64,000 nucleotides of DNA from Acanthococcus lagerstroemiae (lineage: Eukaryota > Arthropoda > Insecta > Hemiptera > Eriococcidae): contig CM063109.1 of the NCBI GenBank assembly GCA_031841125.1, forward strand, positions 10,144,321 through 10,208,320. The letters are read 5' to 3'. Positions 55,801-60,001 of this stretch are shown here, piece by piece (position 1 is the stretch's first letter; each line of letters starts with the position of its first letter). Made by a program: the position numbers and the translations under genes. Below the pieces are notes generated by a model. The model saw nothing but the letters and a program-made list of their open reading frames with translations, made no database searches and was not told the DNA's origin.

Positions 55801-57057
55801 CAGCTGAAGACGTAGAACAGCTTTGCTTCCTGGTCGCGTTGTGCCACATTAATGTCCATTAAGACAGAAATACGGTCAATGAGACCAACTAACGGCCGAT
55901 CTCTTTAGAAGCCAGCTGACGATATCTGTCTGTTGGTACTTGTGAAATGGCCATCTGGCTATTTGGCTGCTTCTCTACTTGATTGGGTCCTAGGATAAGA
56001 TTTTTCTGATTTCTCAGGCAGGCAAGCCTCTATTACCCCAATACGAAGGAGGTAAAGGTCATACCCCAATACGAAGGAGGTAAAGGTCAGGTTCTAAGTA
56101 TTTAAATAACTACAGTTCGCCTCATCACAGCCATTATAACTTACTTCGCTCGACAGTGACCGAGAATTAATGCGTTGAAAACGCTAACATTAATCGGCAT
56201 GTCCTTCTCACGCATATATTCGAGGATATGGGTAGCACCGGCAATGTCTCCTGACTGACAGTATTTAGTGATCAGTCTTTGACATGTAACGCGATTCGGC
56301 TCGAGACCTTTCTGTTTCACCTCAGCGAGAATATCGGTTGGGCTGAATTGATGTTCATTTTCCACGTACACTCTTAGTAGCGCATTGTAGTGACTGATAT
56401 CAAAGTTAATACCTAGGAAGAAAATTAGGTATATCAATTTAAAGCAATGAGATGAAAATCGATTGTGAAAGACAGAAAATTTCTTCAGTATATACCCAGA
56501 TTTTTAAGGGTGTTCCACACATTTTCCACTAGTTCTAAGCGTTTTTCCGACTTTTCTCCGCTTAGCAAACTTCCGCAACAACGAATCATCATCAATGATT
56601 GGGTTACTGTTATGGAACCTGAGTTAACATAATACAAGGGTGTACAGTACATTATAAACAGAAATTCGTGAAATCGAAGGACGTCCTCATAATACATTTG
56701 AAACGAGTCACTCACGAGATGATTTGACTTCTTTGAGGGCATGTTCAACTTCTTTCAGAGACAGGCGACCCAATCGTCTCGCGTTATCATCCAATTTACC
56801 GATTATTTTTTCAAGGTTATTAGAGGAAGTGGTACTGTAATTATACTTGCTGAAAAACGGTAAGTTTTACTTTTAATAAATTCTGTCAAGGTTAACACGT
56901 GTAATTGGGTATAAAAAGTGAATTCTTACGAGATACAGTAGTTTCCGTAGTTTCCGCATGGAAGAAGAGGTCTAACGATTCTGTTTTGAACGCTGATTGC
57001 ATGACGACTGAATTTCAGCAAAGATAATTTCAAAGAATACTGCAAAATACGCGACAT
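16755..57057 (-). CDS. LRPPRC: LRPPRC, mitochondrial PPR-repeat RNA-binding protein (whole gene)
   Basis: LRPPRC binds mitochondrial mRNAs with SLIRP in the matrix and supports their stability, polyadenylation and translation; Drosophila bsf is an orthologue. I joined 21 coding exons, given as separate entries; all but one junction keep frame at GT-AG sites. The product is about 1,328 aa (human about 1,394). The N-terminus, MSRILQYSLKLSLLKFSRHA, is Arg/Ser/Leu-rich and lacks acids, fitting a matrix presequence. The rest is alpha-helical PPR repeats, e.g. VSVFNALILGHCRA, TYALLTCGYIQQGNFE and NAVLMDTLAAVDRYEEAVELY. Segments such as VPFTVPQLL and the closing ...FPYKIP match the ends of LRPPRC sub-blocks. 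The odd feature is an acidic Ser-rich end, PSKQSANISSDSSESDSD. Transposon-filled introns expand the gene to 40 kb. The exon 16/17 junction is unsolved. Confidence 0.9.
16904..17049 (-). CDS. LRPPRC: LRPPRC exon 20
   Basis: Acceptor gattccag. It encodes VQNGQVEEALKRLEYVLTKT...CQDKNIQFPYKIP; donor gtgag, phase 0. Confidence 0.88.
17394..17819 (-). pseudogene. LINE reverse transcriptase fragment, downstream half
   Basis: IGNKAIEKIQNRFLKCLYYR, YYPLDLRHQELRQGFEVDSL, RQLSSLLLLYDIINGKI and RIPSFQGRSRDLFDV are the C-terminal region of a LINE polyprotein, ending in a stop at 17394. It continues the fragment at 18605 after the MULE-derived insertion. Confidence 0.85.
17820..18604 (+). mobile_element. 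Mutator-like (MULE) derived element with 9-bp duplication
   Basis: Element 17829-18595 (767 bp) is flanked by the exact 9-bp copies ATTTCCGAT (17820-17828 and 18596-18604). Both ends carry many TTGGTCGAC-type subterminal repeats, about five on the left and eight on the right in inverse orientation. The outer bases are GGGTGCCGACATG and, inverted, GGTTCACGTCAAG. Between them, about 17945-18205, an open frame reads RYHESLWETIENFRREQSLS, PPPAKKRR and DYLRGVAHNLAY, matching the very end of arthropod MULE transposases. The catalytic core is absent. The host LINE frame is restored exactly if the element and one duplication are removed. Confidence 0.85.
18605..18770 (-). pseudogene. LINE reverse transcriptase fragment, upstream half
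   Basis: HHIIKVVSKSQRMLGF, ILYFSLVRSNLEFAALIWNP and VTKIGN form the end of a non-LTR reverse transcriptase (the LV.S.LEY...IWNP box). It stops at the 9-bp duplication of the MULE-derived element and resumes at 17819. Confidence 0.8.
18960..19332. repeat. 46-bp repeat array, block 1 left part
   Basis: About seven to eight diverged units (TTTCATCGAAAATCTTTGG, TTTTCCGATAATTTTTGAAG and similar) precede the LINE insertion. Confidence 0.7.
19333..20128 (+). pseudogene. I/Jockey-type LINE 3' end inserted in the 46-bp array
   Basis: The open frame to 19945 reads ISITFLRVSAHQDILGNEIA (RNase H core, usually SH.G..GNE.AD), then RILLGHTRLTHSYLF and the zinc-knuckle CPHCPSEHRLTVAHIISNF, and ends PIL. 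A 3' UTR and an A-rich TAAATAAATAAA tail follow to about 20128. The 5' part is missing, as usual for truncated LINE copies. The repeat array resumes directly on both sides. Confidence 0.8.
20130..21990. repeat. 46-bp repeat array, block 1 right part
   Basis: Successive copies of TTCCGATGAAATTCTTCGG-type units are spaced 46-47 bp (for example CGATGA starts at 20583, 20630, 20676, 20722, 20768). Each unit contains TTTCCGA...TCGGAAA, so it can fold on itself. Copies differ at about a quarter of positions by eye, so the array is old. It continues the block at 18960-19330 beyond a LINE insertion. Confidence 0.85.
22165..23590. mobile_element. Foldback element with ~215-bp inverted arms
   Basis: 22165-22376 is the reverse complement, with modest divergence, of 23365-23590. 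The outer ends are TTGTAGCAAAATTTCCTG and CAGGAAATTTTGCTACAA; the inner ends share CCCCACGGGAGTC. The ~1-kb middle has an AAAT microsatellite (about 22620-22660) and no transposase. The minus frame at 22747-23034 (SRVRIPP...) looks like translated tRNA-like sequence and is not called. Confidence 0.8.
23942..24238 (-). CDS. LRPPRC: LRPPRC exon 19
   Basis: Acceptor ttctttag. The longest exon, encoding EALLEKCMEKCDKDKDVTVA...GVLKFARKTGDVEIATKLAN and NGSTVANAFLISIY; donor gtaag, phase 1. Confidence 0.9.
24348..24549 (-). CDS. LRPPRC: LRPPRC exon 18
   Basis: Acceptor ttcgtag. It encodes ELRARLSFDNLWAGAYLSSN...EIGFEKPEYVTR (67 codons plus 1 nt), donor gtaagt. Confidence 0.88.
24676..24720. repeat. 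Penelope-like pseudo-LTR remnant
   Basis: GAACGTTTTCAGGCGTTACC followed by GCATCATCAG resembles GCGCTTTCGGCTGTTATGCC then ATCATCAG at 38447-38475, the end of the Penelope-like fragment. Confidence 0.5.
25045..25105. repeat. Hairpin repeat (TTAATTCCCTTCACC family)
   Basis: TTAATTCCCTTCACC and GGTAAAGGGAATTAA form a hairpin around CAGCCGGTTGGCCAATTAT, directly after an AAT microsatellite. A related, more worn copy lies at about 17165-17225. The arrangement resembles the 3' ends of some LINEs and MITEs. Confidence 0.6.
25210..27000. repeat. 46-bp repeat array, block 2
   Basis: Dozens of diverged copies of the same unit as at 19-22 kb. From about 25210 to 26340 they read mainly as the reverse complement (TTCCGATGATTTC...GAATTTTATC). 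From about 26400 to 27000 they return to the sense of block 1. Short open frames rich in K, F, S and I across it are by-products. Confidence 0.75.
27590..28265 (-). pseudogene. RTE/CR1-type LINE catalytic region and 3' part
   Basis: On the minus strand: RQGCSLSPVLFNLYIEGAIK, the FADDVVVLAE catalytic box, INKNKTKVMVCNR, and (with breaks) FLKTYVWSVAFYRCETW. These are ordered parts of one reverse transcriptase with its thumb region. The block is the best-preserved of three fragments of this family in LRPPRC intron 17. Confidence 0.8.
28940..29293 (+). pseudogene. RTE/CR1-type LINE fragment
   Basis: Broken reading of GQKAALRTEGAKGKANIEKV, then (frameshifted) RQGCSLSP-like and RFVDYIVL-like boxes, corresponding to the catalytic region of the LINE seen in better shape at 27590-28265. 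It ends at a 23-bp segment, TGTGAGGGCGCATACGAAAA plus GGG (29271-29293), repeated inverted at 30867-30889. Confidence 0.65.
29720..29910. repeat. 46-bp repeat, small block
   Basis: Four diverged copies of the CCGATGAAATTCTTCGGAAA-like unit, in the same sense as the 19-22 kb array. Confidence 0.6.
30179..30224 (+). repeat. SINE tail fragment
   Basis: 46 bp matching the reverse complement of 36014-36059 with about three differences (core TGCTCGAAAGGGCG). It is probably a 5'-truncated copy of the SINE family. Confidence 0.7.
30565..30690. repeat. 46-bp repeat, small block
   Basis: Two to three copies of the TTCCGATGAAATTCTTCGG-type unit found in the large arrays at 19-22 kb and 25-27 kb. Confidence 0.6.
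31010..31690 (+). pseudogene. RTE/CR1-type LINE reverse transcriptase fragment
   Basis: Several frames together read TAEGKLKRWVEYVEGLY, GKAPEVDEIPAELLQNLGE, FIPKKVGADKCENYRTISLL and MVFVDIDKACDNIKWDKMSD, where KAFDN-type sequence has become KACDN. These are the 5' half of a LINE reverse transcriptase, with multiple frameshifts. Confidence 0.75.
32157..33170 (-). mobile_element. hAT transposon, internally deleted, 998 bp
   Basis: Element 32165-33162 has 15-bp perfect terminal inverted repeats, CAGCGGTGGCAGCCT and its complement, flanked by the exact 8-bp duplication TTAGTAAT (32157-32164 and 33163-33170). The minus strand encodes the end of a hAT transposase, including the dimerisation region ASEMKKLCALV, then an in-frame TAG (32670-32668), then TIPASSVTCKRSFSTLKLLK and SYLRAVRIAKRLNN. 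The catalytic and zinc-finger parts are missing, so it could move only with help. It is in LRPPRC intron 17. Confidence 0.9.
33322..33538 (-). CDS. LRPPRC: LRPPRC exon 17
   Basis: Acceptor tcggaacag. It encodes LSTNVSKLEWSLVVDACVKN...KAGDVGLFENFSKKIAQ (72 codons after 1 nt), phase 0, donor gtatg. Confidence 0.87.
34063..34309. mobile_element. hAT-type MITE, CAGGGACGTACCGA family, copy 1
   Basis: The ends CAGGGACGTACCGA and TCGGTACGTCCCTG are perfect 14-bp inverted repeats. The flanks CTCATTTA and TATTATCG do not show a clean duplication. The interior matches the element at 40365 in inverse orientation. Confidence 0.75.
34354..34515. repeat. Perfect 81-bp tandem duplication
   Basis: 34354-34434 is repeated without visible change at 34435-34515 (TGAATTTTCTCCTGTACAAT to GAGACGCGCCCAAGA). 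The identity points to a recent duplication. Confidence 0.9.
34680..35540 (+). pseudogene. I/Jockey-type LINE 3' end (RNase H, zinc-knuckle)
   Basis: With frame breaks the region reads FSTELYAIKLAIQYC, FTLCWIPSHFNIPQSDITDK (an RNase H core) and CDTYNTPISINHTISQCPKF (CCHC-like). It ends in an A-rich tail near 35515-35540. This is the 3' portion of a LINE with an RNase H domain, related in kind to the fragment at 19333, but clearly a different copy. Confidence 0.7.
36014..36212 (-). mobile_element. tRNA-derived SINE
   Basis: On the minus strand TGGCCGAGTGG (A box, 36205-36195) is followed by GGTTCGAGCCC (B box, 36161-36151), an almost perfect Pol III promoter of tRNA type. A unique body ends near 36014 in a 46-bp segment found again, inverted, at 30179-30224. 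The anticodon region does not fold as a normal tRNA, so this is a SINE and not a tRNA gene. Confidence 0.75.
37561..37702 (-). CDS. LRPPRC: LRPPRC exon 16, 3' boundary uncertain
   Basis: Acceptor cttgacag. It encodes VEANDFEKASALWTQMQEED and RLAGLLKNNNIPVPFTVP. Ending at 37561 keeps frame with exon 17 but uses a weak donor (gttgtt). A better donor (gtaatg, exon end 37538) would need a further small exon before exon 17. Confidence 0.7.
37804..37963 (-). CDS. LRPPRC: LRPPRC exon 15
   Basis: Acceptor tgtttgcag. It encodes TPGVRMNQDRLQLACRKYVK...DRSIIYDSLLSVY (53 codons plus 1 nt), donor gtacgt. The open frame continues upstream to 38041, but the acceptor before TPGVRM restores the phase with exon 14. 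Confidence 0.87.
38447..39470 (-). pseudogene. Penelope-like element fragment with GIY-YIG endonuclease
   Basis: At 38609-39091 a 160-aa open frame has the GIY-YIG-type core VYRLDCEHCDLTYIGE, followed by RKFTTRIKEHEKS and LFEKHCNDQGHD. Penelope-like elements use this nuclease for integration. Upstream, with frame breaks to about 39463, NKTINYIDLTIQIKD and HKMAALHN correspond to the end of the reverse transcriptase. A TTTCGGCTGTTATGCCATCA motif at about 38450 resembles the pseudo-LTR ends of the group. It lies within LRPPRC intron 14 and is broken. Confidence 0.8.
39477..39857. mobile_element. Palindromic MITE in a Penelope-like remnant, 381 bp
   Basis: The ends TAGACCTTTTTC and GAAAAAGGTCTA lie on long inverted arms (CCCATAAGAAAAACACAC-type blocks pair across the centre). 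A TA dinucleotide at the edges would suit a Tc1/mariner-type target site. It cuts into the 5' end of the Penelope-like fragment. Confidence 0.65.
40357..40599. mobile_element. hAT-type MITE, CAGGRACGTACCGA family, copy 2
   Basis: Element 40365-40591. The ends CAGGAACGTACCGA and AGCACGTCCCTG are flanked by ACCAGGAC and ACCAGGCC, a 7/8 match to an 8-bp target duplication. It shares internal CAGTTGGAAAAATCC sequence with the copy at 34063, which lies in the other orientation. Confidence 0.75.
40922..41153 (-). CDS. LRPPRC: LRPPRC exon 14
   Basis: Acceptor aatttccag. It encodes DDWESALNEFQNCVEKYTLT...MECGRSKQAKKILE (77 codons), phase 0, donor gttaga. Confidence 0.88.
44623..47356. mobile_element. 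Giant foldback / long inverted repeat, 2.7 kb
   Basis: Sequence from 44623 to about 45590 is the diverged reverse complement of 46000 to 47356. Matching blocks include the GTGCAC...AGGGTGTCC ends, AATACTGAGATTTTAC, CATAAAATGTTCCTTGTTA and GATTGAAGAAAACCAAAC. The centre is itself palindromic: 45701-45802 pairs with about 45855-45956. The right arm is longer because of a 270-bp insertion. No intact protein was found; the arms carry related non-coding open frames. It could be a foldback transposon with long terminal inverted repeats. Confidence 0.8.
46041..46320. mobile_element. 270-bp insertion in the right arm of the palindrome
   Basis: The left arm reads straight through TATTTGCAAGAGGTAGG. 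In the right arm GCAAG is present at 46041-46045 and again at 46316-46320, with 270 bp of unrelated sequence between, as for an insertion with a 5-bp target duplication. The insert has GGCCC-rich ends and no open frame of note. Confidence 0.6.
47995..48217 (-). CDS. LRPPRC: LRPPRC exon 13
   Basis: Acceptor ttgtacag. It encodes AMEVLKKKSDSTEVMDKPEE...NGQVEKVKEVFDVLLHGN...LIKVHAK plus 2 nt; donor gttggt. Confidence 0.87.
48218..49215. other. LRPPRC intron 12
   Basis: About 1 kb. A near-perfect hairpin GGGGATGATTTC-AC-GAAATCATCCCC lies at about 48768-48793. It is nested within a second inverted pair (TTGGGATGT near 48730, ACATCCCAA near 48853), suggesting a small foldback transposon. The long minus frame at 48408-48797 shows no domain and is not called. 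Confidence 0.5.
49216..49408 (-). CDS. LRPPRC: LRPPRC exon 12
   Basis: Acceptor tcgccgcag. It encodes ELEAENAFSDGLNAVLMDTL...NAFVQREQYD. The intron from exon 11 is 79 bp. It ends phase 1 at gtgag. Confidence 0.88.
49488..49619 (-). CDS. LRPPRC: LRPPRC exon 11
   Basis: Acceptor tctgtttag. It encodes SEKSLERLQETMDAKGRSTV...DLEKMQALKT (44 codons), phase 0, donor gtgagt. Confidence 0.87.
49695..49889 (-). CDS. LRPPRC: LRPPRC exon 10
   Basis: Acceptor tatacgcag. It encodes QLFANGIGISSKSAEYIGNL...LLLSSVVRSTFGQ. The donor is gtattc; the next intron is only 75 bp (49620-49694), and reading through it meets a stop. Confidence 0.85.
50140..50417 (-). CDS. LRPPRC: LRPPRC exon 9
   Basis: Acceptor ttttgacag. 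It encodes AESFAAFYPLYIIRRPLVAS, then a charged insert (KSTNQDQERTEEDDTNVSDY) and AVRDLLQDKKHAVLAEKIIQ; donor gtatg, phase 0. Confidence 0.88.
51007..51300 (-). repeat. ~290-bp direct repeat, copy A
   Basis: This stretch matches 52430-52730 over nearly its whole length, from GGGAGAGAC...AAAAATGGAAGAATCGTC to CTTCTTCAGGCGCCATAT. The copies flank the gypsy remnant and could be its LTRs or two copies of one retroposon tail. Confidence 0.65.
51259..51900 (-). pseudogene. Ty3/gypsy RNase H fragment
   Basis: The 97-residue open stretch at 51606-51896 reads CFAVIWSMKRYRAYLEGRPF, ILRTDNRALLWL and a PDTLSR motif. This is the RNase H domain of Ty3/gypsy Pol, with the usual TDHRAL and ADALSR boxes slightly changed. 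A second, weaker open frame follows at 51259-51522. Reverse transcriptase and integrase are absent, so this is a small remnant within LRPPRC intron 8. Confidence 0.8.
52430..52730 (-). repeat. ~290-bp direct repeat, copy B
   Basis: This is the partner of 51007-51300 in the same orientation. It includes the shared CAAAAATGGAAGAATCGTC and CTTCAGGCGCCATAT blocks. Divergence is mostly single-base changes and short indels. Confidence 0.65.
52741..53105 (-). mobile_element. tRNA-derived SINE-like element
   Basis: On the minus strand an A-box-like TGGTCAAGTGA (53100-53090) is followed 33 nt later by a B-box-like AGTTCGAATTC (53057-53047), the layout of a Pol III tRNA promoter. A non-tRNA body follows and runs into repeat copy B. 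The frame MARPITSGQF... within it is probably not a gene. Confidence 0.5.
54050..54271 (-). CDS. LRPPRC: LRPPRC exon 8
   Basis: Acceptor attttcag. It encodes ILDILTTMNKQYGLVPNAQT...NKKKIMKAAEV, phase 1 at both ends, donor gtaag. Confidence 0.88.
54357..54570 (-). CDS. LRPPRC: LRPPRC exon 7
   Basis: Acceptor taactttag. It encodes PTDLLLKYCSELVRENLNPN...VQRGKKNDVV (71 codons plus 1 nt), donor gtggg. Confidence 0.88.
54652..54843 (-). CDS. LRPPRC: LRPPRC exon 6
   Basis: Acceptor atttccag. It encodes FLDRMRKTLNYNHDAFNFTR...FFISQMVAADQ (64 codons), phase 0 at both ends, donor gtaagt. Confidence 0.88.
54914..55145 (-). CDS. LRPPRC: LRPPRC exon 5
   Basis: Acceptor tttatttcag. It continues DMESAEGILTVMKDTGVEPS and SETYALLTCGYIQQGNFERV, good PPR consensus, ending phase 0 after DK at donor gttggt. 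Confidence 0.88.
56145..56412 (-). CDS. LRPPRC: LRPPRC exon 4
   Basis: Acceptor cttcctag. PPR repeats INFDISHYNALLRVYVENEH, KGLEPNRVTCQRLITKYCQS and PINVSVFNALILGHCRA are clear. Ends phase 2 at donor gtaagt. Confidence 0.9.
56496..56618 (-). CDS. LRPPRC: LRPPRC exon 3
   Basis: Acceptor ttaactcag. It encodes SITVTQSLMMIRCCGSLLSG...ENVWNTLKNLG, the first PPR-type helices, and ends phase 1 at donor gtata. Confidence 0.85.
56716..56849 (-). CDS. LRPPRC: LRPPRC exon 2
   Basis: Acceptor tttttcag. It encodes SKYNYSTTSSNNLEKIIGKL...LSLKEVEHALKEVKSS and ends phase 1 at donor gtgag. Confidence 0.85.
56930..57057 (-). CDS. LRPPRC: LRPPRC exon 1
   Basis: The start ATG is at 57057-57055. The exon encodes residues 1-42, the probable mitochondrial presequence rich in Arg, Leu and Ser. 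It ends in TC with donor gtaag (phase 2). Confidence 0.85.
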
Positions 57058-57605
57058 TTTAATTCGACGCGAAAAACTTGGACAGATACATTAAATTCCG
57101 GCTAAATTGGAAATATCCCGACGATCGGTCTCGATGTCCGGCAGGCAAGGGATTTCATTTCTCTTGATAAAGACCGCATGATGAAATTTTTCAGTTCTGC
57201 CAACGTAGCAATACTTGAGCAAAAAATGTCGAAATCTTTTTCGTCAAGTGTGTCGACAGTCGACACTGATCGTGAATCGTGAGTTCGTGATGCGATCGTG
57301 AATCGTGATGGCTAGAAAGTAGAAATAATCCGGTCATGAAATTCAATTTACTTCAACAGTTTAATTAAAAAGTACTTCAAGTTTGAGTGACCAAAGGAAG
57401 CTAAAAATGCTAATCATAAAGTTTGAAACTCTGGTGCCGAAAGTCGAAAAAAAATGTTTTGTTTACACACGAAGAGACTGAACCAACAACCCAACAAACA
57501 ATTGGTAAAGTACAAAAGTAGTTCATGGTTCATCGTTCATGTTCTGATGATAGACTATTGAGAAACCGATTCACCTTTATTTCATTCAAGTAAATTTTCG
57601 CGAAC
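57058..57605. promoter_or_regulatory. Bidirectional LRPPRC/DNAJC17 promoter region
   Basis: The two start codons are 548 bp apart, back to back. No TATA box is evident on either side. At 57250-57266 lies the perfect palindrome GTGTCGAC-A-GTCGACAC, and at 57268-57282 and 57294-57308 an exact 15-bp repeat GATCGTGAATCGTGA. These may be transcription factor sites, but none is identified. Confidence 0.6.
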
Positions 57606-57674
57606 ATGGAAGATCTGATGAAGTTAGATCTGTACGCTATATTGGGCGTTGCATCTACCGCTGAAACTAAAGAT
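57606..57674 (+). CDS. DNAJC17: DNAJC17 exon 1
   Basis: [20 protein letters not shown] to TKD (23 codons), helix I of the J-domain; donor gtgag. Reading on into the intron gives an artefact frame to 57890. Confidence 0.92.
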
Positions 57675-60001
57675 GTGAGTATTTTCCTCGTAGCTGAAGT
57701 GCATAATGGTATTGCGTTCCACGATGAAGTGCAGTTGATTTTATTTTGCAGGAGAACTTCTTCGTACTCTTCGGCTATACATATGTCATCTCAGAAAATG
57801 GTTACCGTGTTGCAGACACACTTGGCATCTGTAATGAGCGTCACTAAAAACTCGGAGCTACTTCTTTCCGTTTTTCCTCGTGACTGCTAATTAGGAAGTC
57901 CGCTTATAGTCGAGTTTTCGCGTAAGAATAAATTCGAGAAAACTGAATCCTATTTGCTATCAATGTTGAGAATTTCATAGGTGTTCTAATTTTTGCGGCT
58001 CTATCATCGTGTGCAGTACCATTGTAGTACTTCTAATACTCTTTATTAGGTAGTTTATGAAGCGAAAAGTGTAACCATGTTTGCTGATTTCAGATCAAAA
58101 AAGCATATCGGCAAAGTGCATTGAAATGCCATCCCGACAAGAATCCGGATGACCAGAATGCAGCAAAAATTTTCCATCAATTAACCAGAGCCTTAGAAGT
58201 ATTGATTGATGCGAAAGCTCGAGTAAGTGCATTATTTTACTTAATTTCAATTGCCATTATGTGGTCGTACATATCATTGCACCACTCGATAAAGTGTTTT
58301 AACAATTATCAGGAAACTAAAATGTGCTGCAAATGAATAGGTTTCATTCACTTTTTCAAAAACAAAAATTTTTCTGTACCATTAGTGTGAGAGTATAGGA
58401 CCATTGGTTCATTTCTTTAATAGCCGAATTACCTCGAACTGATGAGGCCATCTCTTATCACAGACAATGTATTCATTCATTAATATCATTACAGGCGGCA
58501 TACGATAAAGTACTAAAAGCGAGAGAAGCTGTAAAACTACGAAATGAAGTTCTCGACTCGAGAAGGAAGAAATTAAAAGAAGATTTGGAGGAGAAAGAAA
58601 GACTAGCCGAACAAAGCTCTGCAAGACACACTGCCGAAGAACAGCTACAGGTAACTTATTTCAATTAAACAGATAAATTTTTAGTGGTTTGATGATTGTT
58701 GATATTGCTGGGAAATTCGATACTCACTCTGTTGTTATGTTTCAATTAACTAGCGCGAAATCGAACGTTTGCGGAAACAAGGGTCCAAAGATGTCGAGGA
58801 AGAAGCTGCGCGTGTGCGCCAAAAACTAGCAGAAAGCCTTAATGAACGTTTGTATTCCCTGCGTAGGGTACAGATACGTTGGAAGGCTGATAAAAAAGAT
58901 CCTGGAAATGGAGGTTATTCGGAGAAGAATTTGACCGAAATTTTTTCTAAGGCAAGTAGTATAATTTACCTGGAACAAAATCGATAGAAATTGCAATTTT
59001 GATATTTACGTTGATTTTCATCATTTTAGTACGGCGATATCGAGGCATTGGTTGTATCGCGGAAAAATGGCAGTGCATTGGTTGAGTTCAAATCGCCTGA
59101 AGCAGCAGTAAGTATTAACGATTTGCAAATCGCTTACTGATCGATACTGACATGATGTTGATATTAATCGGTGATTTATGTGAGGAGGTAGAGAGAGGTA
59201 GGCTTGCTTACCTTGGGATTGACGTGTTGATGGAGCGCTAGTTTAATAAGACAGCCTCCAAGTGGAATGCTAATTGCACTACGAAGTGGTTAAGTCAGTT
59301 TTTTTGCTGTGACAGGCTTTGTTAACCATCATCCAACGTGATCTCGGTTGAAATAGTTTATCACGTCAGAGGCAAAGACTTAACAATTCCGGGTAGACGT
59401 ATTCATCTGTTGAGCTCCTTTGATTATTACAGCGATTATTCATTTCTTTGTCTTCAACAGAAACGAGCAACGTGGCTTGAGATCGGCTATGTTTCCAATC
59501 CTCTCAAGTTGAAGATTCTAGGAGCACCTGCTGAAACACCCGTAACACAACCATCGGGGACATCAAATAACGTGAACTGCTCGTCTTCGAATCTATTTCC
59601 TTGTTTTACTGCTGCTGAAAGTAAACCGGCCAGTCATCTGGTAAGTTGCACTGATGCTCGATTTTAATTTATTTTATTTTATGATTAATTTATCCAATTT
59701 TAATTTATTAGTATTGAATTTAAGAATATTATTTTTAATTAATTTAATATTAATAAAATTGATAATATTTATATTTTTAATTTGATCAATTAAATCAATT
59801 TATCCTGTTCATGTGCTTACATTCTGAAGTATTCACATCTCTTGTCTCTTTCTTCCTCGTGTAATGTATTTGTTTCTTCGCTGATTGGGATTTTAGAGAG
59901 CCGCTGATTTAGATGCCTTCGAAGAATATGTTATGCGAGGACTAAGTGAAGCCCAGGCAAGAAAAAATGCGGCGAAGAATGCAGAACCTGAAGTGTTATG
60001 A
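57606..60001 (+). CDS. DNAJC17: DNAJC17, J-domain and RRM protein (whole gene)
   Basis: DNAJC17 is a nuclear J-domain co-chaperone of the Hsp70 system associated with the spliceosome (relative of fission yeast Cwf23). Seven exons, listed separately, give 304 aa, the length of human DNAJC17. Residues 7-70 are the J-domain: [11 protein letters not shown], then [18 protein letters not shown] with the catalytic HPD at 36-38 and [16 protein letters not shown] charged coiled coil ([17 protein letters not shown]) follows. An RRM-like fold (about residues 157-225) includes [22 protein letters not shown] and GSALVEF. The C-terminal [20 protein letters not shown] matches the family's end. All six introns are phase 0; intron 4 is GC-AG. 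The ATG at 57606 fits the family start. Confidence 0.94.
58094..58222 (+). CDS. DNAJC17: DNAJC17 exon 2
   Basis: Acceptor gatttcag. It encodes [20 protein letters not shown] to KAR, including the HPD loop; donor gtaag. Confidence 0.94.
58495..58650 (+). CDS. DNAJC17: DNAJC17 exon 3
   Basis: Acceptor cattacag. It encodes [20 protein letters not shown], then the coiled coil to EEQLQ; donor gtaac. Confidence 0.93.
58754..58951 (+). CDS. DNAJC17: DNAJC17 exon 4
   Basis: Acceptor ttaactag. It encodes [10 protein letters not shown]... to LTEIFSK (66 codons). The donor is AAG|GCAAGT, a GC donor; no usable GT keeps frame with the next exon. Confidence 0.9.
59030..59107 (+). CDS. DNAJC17: DNAJC17 exon 5
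   Basis: Acceptor tcattttag. It encodes [20 protein letters not shown] to KSPEAA, the RRM core strands; donor gtaag. Confidence 0.93.
59461..59640 (+). CDS. DNAJC17: DNAJC17 exon 6
   Basis: Acceptor cttcaacag. It encodes [20 protein letters not shown], then a Ser/Thr-rich linker to SHL; donor gtaag. Confidence 0.93.
59897..60001 (+). CDS. DNAJC17: DNAJC17 exon 7
   Basis: Acceptor ggattttag. It encodes [20 protein letters not shown] to EPEVL and the TGA. No clear polyadenylation signal lies close by; an AATAAA occurs near 60796. Confidence 0.93.
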   Translation, partial: RAADLDAFEEYVMRGLSEAQARKNAAKNAEPEVL

